Shown piece after piece: positions 7,867-15,969 of a stretch of DNA of 64,000 bases; within the stretch, counting starts at the first letter, position 1, and each line of letters starts with the position of its first letter. The position numbers were made by a program, and so were the translations under genes. The notes below the pieces were generated by a model. The model saw only the letters and a list, made by a program, of their open reading frames with translations, did not search any database and was not told the DNA's origin. The stretch comes from Microbacterium proteolyticum. GTDB lineage: Bacteria > Actinomycetota > Actinomycetes > Actinomycetales > Microbacteriaceae. The stretch spans positions 806,001-870,000 of the forward strand of contig NZ_CP121274.1 in NCBI RefSeq assembly GCF_029639405.1. Direction: 5' to 3'.

Positions 7867-9135
7867 AATCTGGATGCCACGCTCCCGCGCCGCACCACCG
7901 GCCGCGCGGCCTGGCTCCTCGGTCCGGCGATGGTCGCGGGGGTCGCCTACCTCGACCCCGGCAACGTCGCCAGCAACATGACGGCCGGGGCGGTGTTCGG
8001 CTACCTGCTCGTGTGGGTCGTGGTCCTGGGCAACGTGATGGCGTGGCTCATCCAGTACCTCTCGGCGAAGCTCGGTATCGTGACCGGCGAGAGCCTGCCC
8101 CAGCTGCTCGGCCGGCGGATCCGCCGCCCCTGGGCCCGCCGGGCCTACTGGCTGCAGGCCGAGCTGGTGGCCATGGCCACCGACGTCGCCGAGGTGATCG
8201 GCGGTGCCGTCGCCCTCAACCTGTTGTTCGGCATCCCCCTGCTGGGGGGCGGGGCGATCACGGGGGTGGTGTCGATCGCGGTGCTCCTGGTGCAGTCGCG
8301 CCGCGGGGCCCGTGCGTTCGAGACCGTCGTGATCGGCCTCCTCATCATCATCGCGGTGGGGTTCACCGCGGGACTCTTCTTCGCCCCGCCCGACGCGGCC
8401 GCCGTGGTCGGAGGACTCGTTCCCCGATTCGACGGGGCCACCTCGGTGCTGCTGGCCGCGTCGATCCTCGGCGCCACGATCATGCCCCACGCGATCTACG
8501 CCCACTCCGCGCTGACCCGCGACCGCTTCGCCCCCGCCGAGCCGACCGCCGCCGCCGATCTCGAAGCGGCGCGGGGCCTCTCGACTCCGCGGCTGCTCCG
8601 CGCGACCCGGTGGGACGTGACGATCGCCCTCGCCGTCGCCGGCACCGTGAATCTCGCGATCCTGCTGCTCGCCGCCGCGAACCTCACGGGCGTCGAGGGC
8701 ACGGACAGTCTCGAGGGCGCGTATGCGGCCTTGCGCGACGGACTCGGCCCTCTCGTCGCGACCCTCTTCGCGATCGGGCTGCTCGCGAGCGGGCTCGCCT
8801 CCACGTCGGTCGGAGCGTATGCGGGCGCCGAGATCATGCACGGCCTGCTGCGGGTCCGCGTCCCGCTCCTCGCGCGCCGCCTCGTGACTCTGATCCCGGC
8901 CCTGCTGATCCTGGGGGCCGGCATCGACCCGACCCTGGCCCTCGTCCTGAGTCAGGTCGTGCTGTCGTTCGGCATCCCGTTCGCCCTCATTCCGCTCGTG
9001 GTCCTCACCGCCCGGCGCGACGTGCTCGGCCTACACCGCAATCGCACCCTCACGACGGTGGCGGGGGTGGCGGCATCCGTGTTCCTGGTCGGGCTGAACG
9101 CCGTTCTCCTGTGGCTGGTGTTCAGCGGCGGTTAG
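7858..9135 (+). CDS. mntH: Nramp-type Mn2+/H+ symporter
   Basis: 425 residues with eleven or so membrane segments. The metal-site signature of helix 1 is intact (DPGN, 33-36), and helix 6 carries MPHAIYAHS near 209-217, matching the family's MPH motif. Nramp proteins import Mn2+ (and Fe2+) driven by the proton gradient. The gene is followed ten bases later by a DtxR-type regulator whose promoter overlaps the mntH stop codon, which supports manganese over iron. The start codon is embedded in a palindromic operator, so repression at high Mn2+ is expected. Confidence 0.93.
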   Translation: MPKNLDATLPRRTTGRAAWLLGPAMVAGVAYLDPGNVASNMTAGAVFGYLLVWVVVLGNVMAWLIQYLSAKLGIVTGESLPQLLGRRIRRPWARRAYWLQAELVAMATDVAEVIGGAVALNLLFGIPLLGGGAITGVVSIAVLLVQSRRGARAFETVVIGLLIIIAVGFTAGLFFAPPDAAAVVGGLVPRFDGATSVLLAASILGATIMPHAIYAHSALTRDRFAPAEPTAAADLEAARGLSTPRLLRATRWDVTIALAVAGTVNLAILLLAAANLTGVEGTDSLEGAYAALRDGLGPLVATLFAIGLLASGLASTSVGAYAGAEIMHGLLRVRVPLLARRLVTLIPALLILGAGIDPTLALVLSQVVLSFGIPFALIPLVVLTARRDVLGLHRNRTLTTVAGVAASVFLVGLNAVLLWLVFSGG

Positions 9136-9138
9136 GCT
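9133..9138 (+). promoter_or_regulatory. -10 box of mntR overlapping the mntH stop
   Basis: TAGGCT, whose TAG is the mntH stop codon. Six bases follow to the GTG at 9145. mntR can thus be transcribed on its own, leaderless, in addition to read-through. Confidence 0.55.
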
Positions 9139-9144
9139 GAGCCC

Positions 9145-9780
9145 GTGGAATCGCCCGTGGCCGACGACTATCTCAAGGCGATCTACCACCACACCGAGTG
9201 GCAGGACGACCCCATCACGCCCTCGCAGCTCGCCGGTGTGCTGGGCCTGGCCCCCTCGAGCGTCACCGAGATGGTGAAGAAGCTCGCGGCACAGGGACTC
9301 GTGAGCCACCGCCCGTACGGTCCCGTCTCGCTGACGCCCGCGGGCCGACGGCGGGCGGCATCGGTCATCCGCCGGCACCGCCTGATCGAGACGTGGCTCG
9401 TGCGCGAGTTCCGCTATTCGTGGGACGAGGTGCACGACGAAGCCGAGGTCCTCGAGCATTCGCTCAGCGACCGGCTCCTCGAGGGCATCGACGAGCGGCT
9501 CGGTCGTCCGCGGTTCGACCCGCATGGCGATGCGATCCCGGATGCCACGGGTGCGGTGCACCGCGAACCCTTCGTGCTGCTGCGGGACGCGGCATCCGGT
9601 CACTCCGGGCGAGTCTTGCGCGTGAGCGACCGCGACCCGGAGCTCCTGCGCGCCCTGGTGGAACGCCGCATCGACGTGGGCCACGAGCTCGAGGTCGTCT
9701 CGGAAGACGTCGTCCGCGCCGACGGCGTCGAGGTGACGCTGCCCGAGGGCGCCGGCGGTTCGGTGTGGCTCACGCGCTGA
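9145..9780 (+). CDS. mntR: DtxR/MntR-family metal-dependent repressor
   Basis: 211 residues from GTG. The N-terminal winged helix covers about 1-65 (SQLAGVLGLAPSSVTEMVKKLAAQGLV). The dimerisation and metal-binding part covers about 66-140, with ligands in the stretches RHRLIETWL and EAEVLEHSLSDRL. A C-terminal SH3-like FeoA domain spans about 145-211 (GRVLRVSDRDPELLRALVERRI). The three-domain length fits the DtxR/IdeR/mycobacterial MntR branch and not the shorter Bacillus type. Its position directly behind mntH and the operator at mntH make Mn2+ the likely co-repressor. An iron-responsive role cannot be excluded from sequence alone. Confidence 0.88.
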   Translation: MESPVADDYLKAIYHHTEWQDDPITPSQLAGVLGLAPSSVTEMVKKLAAQGLVSHRPYGPVSLTPAGRRRAASVIRRHRLIETWLVREFRYSWDEVHDEAEVLEHSLSDRLLEGIDERLGRPRFDPHGDAIPDATGAVHREPFVLLRDAASGHSGRVLRVSDRDPELLRALVERRIDVGHELEVVSEDVVRADGVEVTLPEGAGGSVWLTR

Positions 9781-9809
9781 CCCGGGCCCCGCGTCACCCG
9801 CTCCCCGGT

Positions 9810-9815
9810 TACGCT
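9810..9815 (+). promoter_or_regulatory. Candidate -10 box upstream of the 143-aa membrane protein
   Basis: TACGCT lies 40 bases before the ATG at 9856. Here a leader with GTGAGG close to the start codon is present, so this gene appears to be leadered. Confidence 0.4.
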
Positions 9816-9855
9816 GACCCCATCGGCTCCCGGAGCCGCCGAGCGTGAGGCAGCC

Positions 9856-10287
9856 ATGACCAGCACCGTCGAGGTCCGTCGACCCGTCCCCGTCACCGTC
9901 GCGGTCGTGCTCGTCTACGTGGGCGGGTTCGCCAACACGGCGCTCGGGGTGCTCGTCCTGCTGTCGCGATATCAGGTGGATGCCGACGACGTGCTGCCGG
10001 TGTCGTTGGTGGGCGCCGCGACGATCCTGCTGGGGCTGCTCACCGTGGCCGGCGGATCGTCACTCGCCCGGGGCAGCCGACTGGCCCGCACGCTCCTGAC
10101 CGCGTATCTGTCGCTGCTGGTCATCCTGCAGGGCATCGCGCTGGCGCTCACCGAGCTCGATCCCACGATCATCACCGCGCTCCTCGCGGCACTCGCGGTG
10201 ATCGCCGCGATCTGGATCCCCCCGACGGCGCGACGCTACTTCCGCCGCGCGGCGCCCTCCGCGGGGGAGCCCTCGCCGATGCTCTGA
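9856..10287 (+). CDS. Small integral membrane protein, four segments
   Basis: 143 residues with four hydrophobic stretches (about 12-33, 48-66, 79-99, 104-122) and a basic, Pro-rich C-terminus. The ATG follows GTGAGGCAGCC. The fold resembles small unassigned actinobacterial four-helix membrane proteins. Its last 52 bases overlap the convergent P-type ATPase gene. Function unknown. Confidence 0.7.
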   Translation: MTSTVEVRRPVPVTVAVVLVYVGGFANTALGVLVLLSRYQVDADDVLPVSLVGAATILLGLLTVAGGSSLARGSRLARTLLTAYLSLLVILQGIALALTELDPTIITALLAALAVIAAIWIPPTARRYFRRAAPSAGEPSPML

Positions 10288-12728
10288 GTCGGACGCGCGT
10301 CGCGGGGTCCCGCCGGCGGCATCCGGAGCATCCGCCGCACGAAGCGCCGATGCGCGAACCGCACGACCTCGATCGCGCCGACGGCGACGATCACGACCCC
10401 GGTGATGAGCCAGGCGCCGTCTTCGCCCGGGTCCTGCAGCTGGAAGAACTGCCCCAGCGGCGGGATCGTGAAGATCGCGGTGAGCGCGATGAACATCGCC
10501 CCGATGACGAGCACTTTCACGCGGGTCACGGGGCGGGAGAGCACCGTCAGCACCCAGATCGCCACGATCGCGAGGATGATGGTGGCCCCGGTCCGCAGCT
10601 GCTCGACGCTCAGCCCCATCGCCATCGCCGCACGCGTGTAGAGCGTGAGCGCGATCGCGATCACGAGGCCCGCCGGGATCGCGAAGCTCAGCGACCGACG
10701 GAGGAACCCGGGCACGTAGCGCTGCGTGTTCGGCAGCAGCGCGAGGAAGAAGGCCGGGATGCCGATGGTCAGGCCGTCGGTGATCGACAGCTGTCGCGGC
10801 AGGAACGGGAACTCCATGACGAGGGCGCCGAAGAGCACGGCGAGGCCCGTGGCGTAGACCGTCTTGGTGAGGAAGAGCATCGAGACGCGCTCGATGTTGG
10901 CGATCACCTGGCGCCCCTCCGCGACGACCGACGGGAGGTGCGAGAAGCGTCCGTCGAGCAGCACGAGTCGCGCCACCGCCTTGGTCGCCGCGGCCCCCGA
11001 GTTCATCGCGATGCCGATGTCGGCGGTCTTGATCGCCAATGCGTCGTTGACGCCGTCGCCGGTCATGGCCACGACGTGTCCGCGCGCCTGGAGGGCCGTC
11101 ACCATGCGCTTCTTCTGGTCGGGGGTGACGCGCCCGAACACCGTGTGGTCCTCGAGGATGCGTCCGAGCTCGACGTCGTCGTCGGGGAGGCCCCGCGCGT
11201 CGTAGCCCTCGTCGACCTCGAGGCCGACCTCGCGGGCGATCGCCGCGACCGTGCGCGGGTTGTCGCCCGAGATCACCCGGACGCCCACGCCCTGCGCGCG
11301 GAAGTAGGCGAGCGCCTCGGCGGCGTCGGGGCGCACCGCCTCGACGAAGGTCAGGACGGCGACGGGGACCGCGCCGCCGGGGAACCGTTCGGCGGCGACG
11401 TCGCCGTCGCCGAGCGGGTCGGCGGTGTGGGCGAGCACGAGCGTGCGGCGGCCGGACGAGGCCAGTCGCGTCACCGCCGCGCCCAGTTCGCTCGTCGCGT
11501 CGGCCGCGGTATCGCCGAAGACCATCTCGGGCGCCCCGAGCACCCAGGTTCCGGGCGCGGAGCCCTCGAACGACACGGCGCTCCATTTGCGCGCCGACGA
11601 GAACGGGATCCGGTGCGCCACCGCCAGCGGCGCCGTGACGGGGAAGGGGTCGCGCAGGCATTGGGCGGTGGCGTTGGCGTCGTCGGCCGCTCCGTACCAG
11701 GCGAGCACGTCGCGCCAGCCATCGGCCGACTGCATCTCGAGAGCCGCGTCGAAGCGGATCTCCCCCGCGGTGAGCGTGCCCGTCTTGTCGAGGCAGATGA
11801 CGTCGACGCGAGCGAGCCCCTCGACCGCGGGCAGTTCGTTGACGAGCACCTTCTTGCCCGCGAGCCGGGCGGCTCCGACGGCGAAGGCGATCGAGGTCAT
11901 GAGCACGAGGCCGAGCGGGATCATCGCGGTCAGCGCCGCGATCGTGTTGACGACGGCCTGTGACCACGTGCCCTGCCGCCACGCCTCGACCCAGCCGCCC
12001 GCCACCATCATCTGCGCGTTCAGCACCAGGAGGCCGATCGGCCCGATCCCCCACCCGACCCACCGGAGCACGCGGTCGATCGAGGTGCGCAGTTCGCTCG
12101 AGACGAGCTGGAAGCGCTTGGCCTCGGCCGCGAACGCGTTGGCGTACGACTCGGCGCCGACGCGCGTGACGCGGGCCGTCCCCTCGCCGGCGACGACGAT
12201 CGACCCGGACAACGCCTCGTCGCCCGGCCTCTTGTCGACGGCATCCGATTCGCCCGTCAGCATCGACTCGTCGATCTGCAGCGCGCGCGACGCGGCCACG
12301 ACGGCGTCGGCGGGCACCTGATCGCCCGCGCGCAGCACGAGCAGGTCGTCGCGGACCACCTCGGCTGGGGCGATCTCGGCGTCGACACCGTCGCGGCGCA
12401 CACGCGCACGCGGCGCGTTGAGCAGCGCGAGCCGGTCGAGCGCGGCTTTCGCACGGAACTCCTGCACGCATCCGATGACGGCGTTGGAGAGCGCCGCGAC
12501 GCCGAACAGCGCGTCCTGCCACCGACCGAGCAGGAGGAGCACGAGGAAGCACGCGCCCACGATCCCGTTGAACAGCGTGAAGACGTTGGCCCGGACGATG
12601 TTCCACGCCGACCGGCTGCTGTCGGCGACGAAGGCGTTCGTCTGCCCGGCGGCGACCCGCTCGGCGACCTCGGCCTCGGTCAGCCCGCGATCGTCGGCCA
12701 CGGTCTCGATGGCGGTGGGGGGCTCCAT
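10236..12728 (-). CDS. CtpE-like P-type cation ATPase
   Basis: 830 residues with all P-type landmarks: actuator TGES near 157, phosphorylation site DKTGTLT with Asp at 314, and hinge motif TGDGVND near 550-560. Two membrane segments precede the actuator, two follow it, and six lie at the C-terminus. The region before the phosphorylation site (VNELPAVEGLARVDVICLDKTG) resembles mycobacterial CtpE, reported to move Ca2+. The helix-4 motif, usually PEGL in calcium-type pumps, reads PLGL at 271-274, so a carboxylate ligand seems missing and the substrate is uncertain. TACAGT lies six bases before the ATG (leaderless). Confidence 0.85.
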   Translation of the reverse strand: MEPPTAIETVADDRGLTEAEVAERVAAGQTNAFVADSSRSAWNIVRANVFTLFNGIVGACFLVLLLLGRWQDALFGVAALSNAVIGCVQEFRAKAALDRLALLNAPRARVRRDGVDAEIAPAEVVRDDLLVLRAGDQVPADAVVAASRALQIDESMLTGESDAVDKRPGDEALSGSIVVAGEGTARVTRVGAESYANAFAAEAKRFQLVSSELRTSIDRVLRWVGWGIGPIGLLVLNAQMMVAGGWVEAWRQGTWSQAVVNTIAALTAMIPLGLVLMTSIAFAVGAARLAGKKVLVNELPAVEGLARVDVICLDKTGTLTAGEIRFDAALEMQSADGWRDVLAWYGAADDANATAQCLRDPFPVTAPLAVAHRIPFSSARKWSAVSFEGSAPGTWVLGAPEMVFGDTAADATSELGAAVTRLASSGRRTLVLAHTADPLGDGDVAAERFPGGAVPVAVLTFVEAVRPDAAEALAYFRAQGVGVRVISGDNPRTVAAIAREVGLEVDEGYDARGLPDDDVELGRILEDHTVFGRVTPDQKKRMVTALQARGHVVAMTGDGVNDALAIKTADIGIAMNSGAAATKAVARLVLLDGRFSHLPSVVAEGRQVIANIERVSMLFLTKTVYATGLAVLFGALVMEFPFLPRQLSITDGLTIGIPAFFLALLPNTQRYVPGFLRRSLSFAIPAGLVIAIALTLYTRAAMAMGLSVEQLRTGATIILAIVAIWVLTVLSRPVTRVKVLVIGAMFIALTAIFTIPPLGQFFQLQDPGEDGAWLITGVVIVAVGAIEVVRFAHRRFVRRMLRMPPAGPRDARPTQSIGEGSPAEGAARRK

Positions 12729-12734
12729 GCGATC

Positions 12735-12740
12735 ACTGTA
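12735..12740 (-). promoter_or_regulatory. -10 box of the P-type ATPase gene, leaderless
   Basis: TACAGT on the minus strand, then GATCGC, then ATG at 12728. Confidence 0.55.
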
Positions 12741-12746
12741 GGCGCA

Positions 12747-12764
12747 CGCCGCGACATCGCGGCG
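12747..12764 (-). terminator. Short GC hairpin downstream of the SDR gene
   Basis: CGCCGCG, loop ACAT, CGCGGCG: a perfect 7-bp stem just after the SDR stop, without a T run. It is a weak terminator candidate between two genes on the same strand. Confidence 0.35.
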
Positions 12765-12770
12765 GAGGAT

Positions 12771-13718
12771 TCAGGATGCCGTGCGGCGCACCCGCTCGAA
12801 CGGCCACCGGACATGCGTCGCGGTCTCGCACGCGCGCCACAGGTCGGTGCTGAGGCCGCCGTCGCGCGTGAGACGGGCGGGAGTCGCCCGGCGCGGCGTG
12901 CCGCGGACGATCCGTGCGGGGCCGTACATCGCGCCGCCCTCGGCGAGCGGATCGACCAGCGCACGCACGAGGGCCCAGGCCCCTTCGTCCTTGGACTGGG
13001 TGATCGGGGCCTGCAGGTTGTCGACGAAGCGCGTCAGCCGCGTGGGTTCGTTCACGCCGCGGATGCCACGGGTCCGGCCGCTCGTGGAGTATCCGGGGTG
13101 GGCGACGAGGCTCTCGACCGGCACGCTGTGCGCTTTCAGCCGTCGGTCCGCCTCGAGCGCGAGCATCGTGGTCGCGGCCTTGGACTGCACGTAGGCGCGC
13201 CACGGCGTGTACCCCTCGACGAGCTCGGGGTCGGTGGGGACGTGCTTCCAGAGCGAGGTCGACATGCTGCCCACCCAGACCATCCGACCGCGCGCCGTCG
13301 CGAGCGGCGTCAGGAGTTCGCCGGCGAGGGCGAAGTGTCCGAGCACGTTCGTGGCGAAGACCTTCTCGTGGCCGCCCGCCAGTTCGCGCGTCTTCGGGGG
13401 GTGCACGATCCCCGCGTTCATCAGCAGGCCGTGCAGCCGCCCGCGCGCACGGACCGTCGCTGCGGCAGCACGCACCGAGCCCAGGTTGCTGGTGTCGAGC
13501 AGGAGCGTCTCGATCGAGGCATCCGGATGCGTCCGCCGGACGGCCTCCTTCGCCAGGACGAGGCGATTGGGGTTGCGGCCGGTGAGCAGGACGTGCGCAC
13601 CCGCGCCCGCCAGCTGCTCGCACGCGAAATAGCCGAGTCCGCGGGTCGCCCCGGTGACGAGGTACGCGCGCCCCGAGAGGTCGGGAAGGTTCCGGGGGTC
13701 CCACTCGTCGCGCGCCAC
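12771..13718 (-). CDS. Short-chain dehydrogenase/reductase
   Basis: 315 residues, within the range for retinol-dehydrogenase-like SDRs. The cofactor motif TGATRGLG is at 22-29, NAGIVHP in the middle, and the catalytic YVQSK near 176-180. The third residue pattern after TGxxxGxG and the nearby GRNPNR loop suggest NADP(H). The substrate is unknown. GTG start with TAGGGT six bases upstream. The promoter is flanked by a long-spaced inverted repeat at 13731-13786. Confidence 0.9.
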   Translation of the reverse strand: MARDEWDPRNLPDLSGRAYLVTGATRGLGYFACEQLAGAGAHVLLTGRNPNRLVLAKEAVRRTHPDASIETLLLDTSNLGSVRAAAATVRARGRLHGLLMNAGIVHPPKTRELAGGHEKVFATNVLGHFALAGELLTPLATARGRMVWVGSMSTSLWKHVPTDPELVEGYTPWRAYVQSKAATTMLALEADRRLKAHSVPVESLVAHPGYSTSGRTRGIRGVNEPTRLTRFVDNLQAPITQSKDEGAWALVRALVDPLAEGGAMYGPARIVRGTPRRATPARLTRDGGLSTDLWRACETATHVRWPFERVRRTAS

Positions 13719-13724
13719 CCTTCG

Positions 13725-13730
13725 ACCCTA
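13725..13730 (-). promoter_or_regulatory. -10 box of the SDR gene, leaderless
   Basis: TAGGGT on the minus strand, then CGAAGG, then GTG at 13718. Confidence 0.55.
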
Positions 13731-13786
13731 ACGAGATCGCTCGGCCCCGTCACCGGTGCATTCCGGATCGGGAATACCGATCTCGT
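13731..13786. repeat. Long-spaced inverted repeat in the SDR/CsbD gap
   Basis: ACGAGATCG (13731-13739) and CGATCTCGT (13778-13786) are perfect 9-bp arms 38 bases apart. The left arm touches the -10 box of the SDR gene. This could be a pair of operator half-sites for DNA looping, or chance. Confidence 0.4.
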
Positions 13787-13906
13787 GAACTTTTTCGCTC
13801 CCCGGCGTGACGAATCGCGCTGTCGGTGCGTCTGAGTAGTGAGCACACCGGCTCCGCCGCGGCCAACACCCGGCGCGACGTCTTCATTCAAGGGAAGGAA
13901 CCCCTC

Positions 13907-14077
13907 ATGGGTCTCGACGACAAGATCAAGAACGCCGCTCAGGACATCGTGGGCAAGGCGAAGGAAGCCATCGGCAACGCCACCGACAACGACAAGCTCG
14001 CCGCCGAGGGTAAGGCCGACCAGGTCAAGGCCGACGCGAAGAAGGCCGGCGAGAACGTCAAGGACTCGTTCAAGTAA
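13907..14077 (+). CDS. CsbD family stress protein
   Basis: 56 residues, Lys/Asp/Ala-rich and without hydrophobic core. It carries the CsbD pattern (MGLDDKIKNAAQDIVGKAKEAIG, then a GKADQVKADAKK repeat). AAGGGAAGGAA lies close to the ATG at 13907, so I reject the longer upstream start. CsbD-like proteins accumulate under general stress in many bacteria; their molecular role is not settled. A strong hairpin follows the gene. Confidence 0.9.
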   Translation: MGLDDKIKNAAQDIVGKAKEAIGNATDNDKLAAEGKADQVKADAKKAGENVKDSFK

Positions 14078-14088
14078 TCCGCGACGCT

Positions 14089-14126
14089 CGCACGGGCCGT
14101 CAGCCTCCGGGCGGGCGGCCCGTGCG
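14089..14126 (+). terminator. Intrinsic terminator of the CsbD gene
   Basis: CGCACGGGCCG and CGGCCCGTGCG pair over 11 bp with a 16-base loop, followed by TCGTTTC. Confidence 0.7.
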
Positions 14127-14161
14127 TCGTTTCATCCGGTGGCCGTGTCCGACCCCGGGGA

Positions 14162-14167
14162 TAGGCT
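14162..14167 (+). promoter_or_regulatory. -10 box of the HAD phosphatase gene, leaderless
   Basis: TAGGCT, then GAACCC, then ATG at 14174. Confidence 0.6.
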
Positions 14168-14173
14168 GAACCC

Positions 14174-15004
14174 ATGCGAACCCGTGGCGACGTGGAGTGC
14201 TGGCTCACCGACATGGACGGCGTGCTCGTCCATGAGAACACCCCCGTCCCCGGCGCCTCCGAACTGCTGGCGCAGTGGCGGGCCGAGGGCACCCCGTTCC
14301 TCGTTCTGACGAACAACTCGATCTTCACGCCCCGCGACCTCAGCGCCCGGCTGCGGTCGTCGGGGCTCGTGGTCCCCGAGTCCTCGATCTGGACCTCCGC
14401 GCTCGCGACCGCCGATTTCCTGCGATCGCAGATGCCGGGCGGCTCCGCCTTCGTCATCGGCGAGGCCGGGCTCACGACAGCTCTGCACGAGGCCGGTTTC
14501 ATCATGACCGAGACTCACCCCGACTACGTCGTGGTCGGCGAGACGCGCAACTACTCGTTCGAGGCGATCACGAAGGCCATCCGCTTCATCCGCGACGGCG
14601 CCCGTTTCATCGCCACGAACCCGGATGCCACGGGCCCCTCGACCGAGGGCGTGCTGCCCGCGACGGGCGCGATCGCCGCCCTCATCACGAAGGCCACGGG
14701 CAAAGAGCCCTACATCGTCGGCAAGCCCAACCCGATGATGTTCCGCTCCGCCCTCAACCGGATCGGCGCGCACTCCGAGAACACCGGCATGATCGGCGAC
14801 CGCATGGACACCGACATCGTGGCCGGCATCGAGGCCGGGCTCCACACCGTTCTGGTGATGACGGGCATCAGCGATCAGAACGAGATCGAGAAGTACCCGT
14901 TCCGGCCCGACGAGATCCTGGCATCCGTCGCCGACCTCGTCCGCGACGAGCCGGTCGAGACCGACCTCGCCGACGGCGAAGAGGGCCTGGCCGAAGGCCT
15001 GTGA
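14174..15004 (+). CDS. HAD-IIA family phosphatase (NagD-like)
   Basis: 276 residues. Motif I is DMDGVL, with nucleophile Asp13 and general acid Asp15. Motif II is in LTNNSIF, motif III Lys in VGKPNPMMF, and motif IV GDRMDTDI. The C2-type cap between motifs II and III places it in class IIA, which includes NagD and p-nitrophenyl phosphatases acting on small phosphorylated sugars or nucleotides. The substrate is unknown. The next gene starts one base after its stop, so the two form an operon. Confidence 0.9.
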   Translation: MRTRGDVECWLTDMDGVLVHENTPVPGASELLAQWRAEGTPFLVLTNNSIFTPRDLSARLRSSGLVVPESSIWTSALATADFLRSQMPGGSAFVIGEAGLTTALHEAGFIMTETHPDYVVVGETRNYSFEAITKAIRFIRDGARFIATNPDATGPSTEGVLPATGAIAALITKATGKEPYIVGKPNPMMFRSALNRIGAHSENTGMIGDRMDTDIVAGIEAGLHTVLVMTGISDQNEIEKYPFRPDEILASVADLVRDEPVETDLADGEEGLAEGL

Positions 15005-15005
15005 C

Positions 15006-15581
15006 GTGGGCGCGCTCGACGACGGGGTGAAGGTCGCGGCGGTCGACGCCGCCGAGTGGGGCCGCTGGCTCGACGAGAACCACACCGTGTCGAAGGGCGC
15101 GTGGCTGCTGCGCGGGCGCGGCGCCGACGCGGGACGTTACGTCGAGTATGAAGAGGCAATCTGCGAGGCGCTGTGCTTCGGTTGGATCGACGGGCCGGTG
15201 CGCGTGTTCGACGAGGTCAGCTCGGGCCTGTGGTTCGCGCCGCGTCGCGCGACCAGCGGCTGGGCGGCGACGAACAAGGCGCGCATCGCCCGCCTCGAGG
15301 CCGAGGGGCGCCTCCGGCCGGCCGGCATCCGCGCGCTGGAGGTCGCTCGCGCGAACGGTGCGTGGGAGATCCTCGACGGACCCGAGGCGGGAATCGAACC
15401 GCCCGAGCTCGCCGCCGCCCTCGACGCGGTGCCCGCCGCCCGTGCCAACTGGGACGCGTTCCCGCCGTCGGTCCGCAAGTTCGGGCTCACGCAGATCGCG
15501 ATGGCCGTCCGGCCGCAGACCCGCGAGGCGCGGGTCGCGAAGATCGTGGCCGACGCCGCCGTGGGCAAACGCCCGGTCTGA
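15006..15581 (+). CDS. YdeI/OmpD-associated family protein
   Basis: 191 residues from GTG at 15006, one base after the upstream stop. The first half matches the YdeI pattern (AAEWGRWLDENHTVSKGAWL, then ICEALCFGWIDG and FAPRRATSGWAATNK). The second half ends in the alpha-helical segment that the family uses in place of a second repeat (WDAFPPSVRKFGLTQIAMAVRPQTREARVAKIV). Members have been linked to peptide and bacteriocin resistance in some bacteria, but the biochemistry is not defined. Confidence 0.85.
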   Translation: MGALDDGVKVAAVDAAEWGRWLDENHTVSKGAWLLRGRGADAGRYVEYEEAICEALCFGWIDGPVRVFDEVSSGLWFAPRRATSGWAATNKARIARLEAEGRLRPAGIRALEVARANGAWEILDGPEAGIEPPELAAALDAVPAARANWDAFPPSVRKFGLTQIAMAVRPQTREARVAKIVADAAVGKRPV

Positions 15582-15598
15582 TCGGGGAGGATCGACAC

Positions 15599-15739
15599 AT
15601 GGACGACCGCACACTCTGGCTCCTCACCGCGTTCCTGATCACGGCGGGCACGCTCGTCGCCTTCATCGTGCAGTGGCGCCGCTCGCGGAAGGGCGACCGC
15701 CGCGACCCGTTCGACGGTCCGGGCGACGGCGGCGAGTGA
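15599..15739 (+). CDS. Single-pass membrane microprotein (46 aa)
   Basis: ATG at 15599 with GGGGAGG eight bases upstream, 17 bases after the YdeI-like gene. One membrane helix (about residues 6-24, LWLLTAFLITAGTLVAFIV) is followed by a basic patch WRRSRKGDRR and an acidic tail. The composition and operon position make it a credible gene. Function unknown. Confidence 0.7.
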   Translation: MDDRTLWLLTAFLITAGTLVAFIVQWRRSRKGDRRDPFDGPGDGGE

Positions 15740-15881
15740 CCCGTTCAGCCGGAATGCATGGCATCCGGTCCTGAAGTCAGCGGCTGATCCGCGCCGCCGG
15801 GTGGGTGGCATCCGGCGCGTGTCGTGCCGCGCGGTGACGGTTCGCACGCGCGAGGCAGCGGCATCCGGTCCGTGTCGTGGA

Positions 15882-15948
15882 AACAGGCGATGTCTCCGAA
15901 ACAGGGCGATCCGCGCCGAAACGGCCTGTTTCCGGCGCGGCGCCTGTT
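15882..15948. repeat. Intergenic repeat family A, copy 1
   Basis: 67 bp between two convergent genes. Cores AACAGG, AACAGG, CCTGTT, CCTGTT are arranged forward-forward-reverse-reverse. The inner pair GAAACAGG / CCTGTTTC is perfect. A copy with the same 67-bp length and core spacing is at 59962-60028. It may also terminate transcription from both sides. The other bases of the 230-bp gap (15740-15969) hold several GGCATCC heptamers and nothing else that I can name. Confidence 0.7.
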
Positions 15949-15969
15949 CTCGGAACGGCCGCGAGCGGA

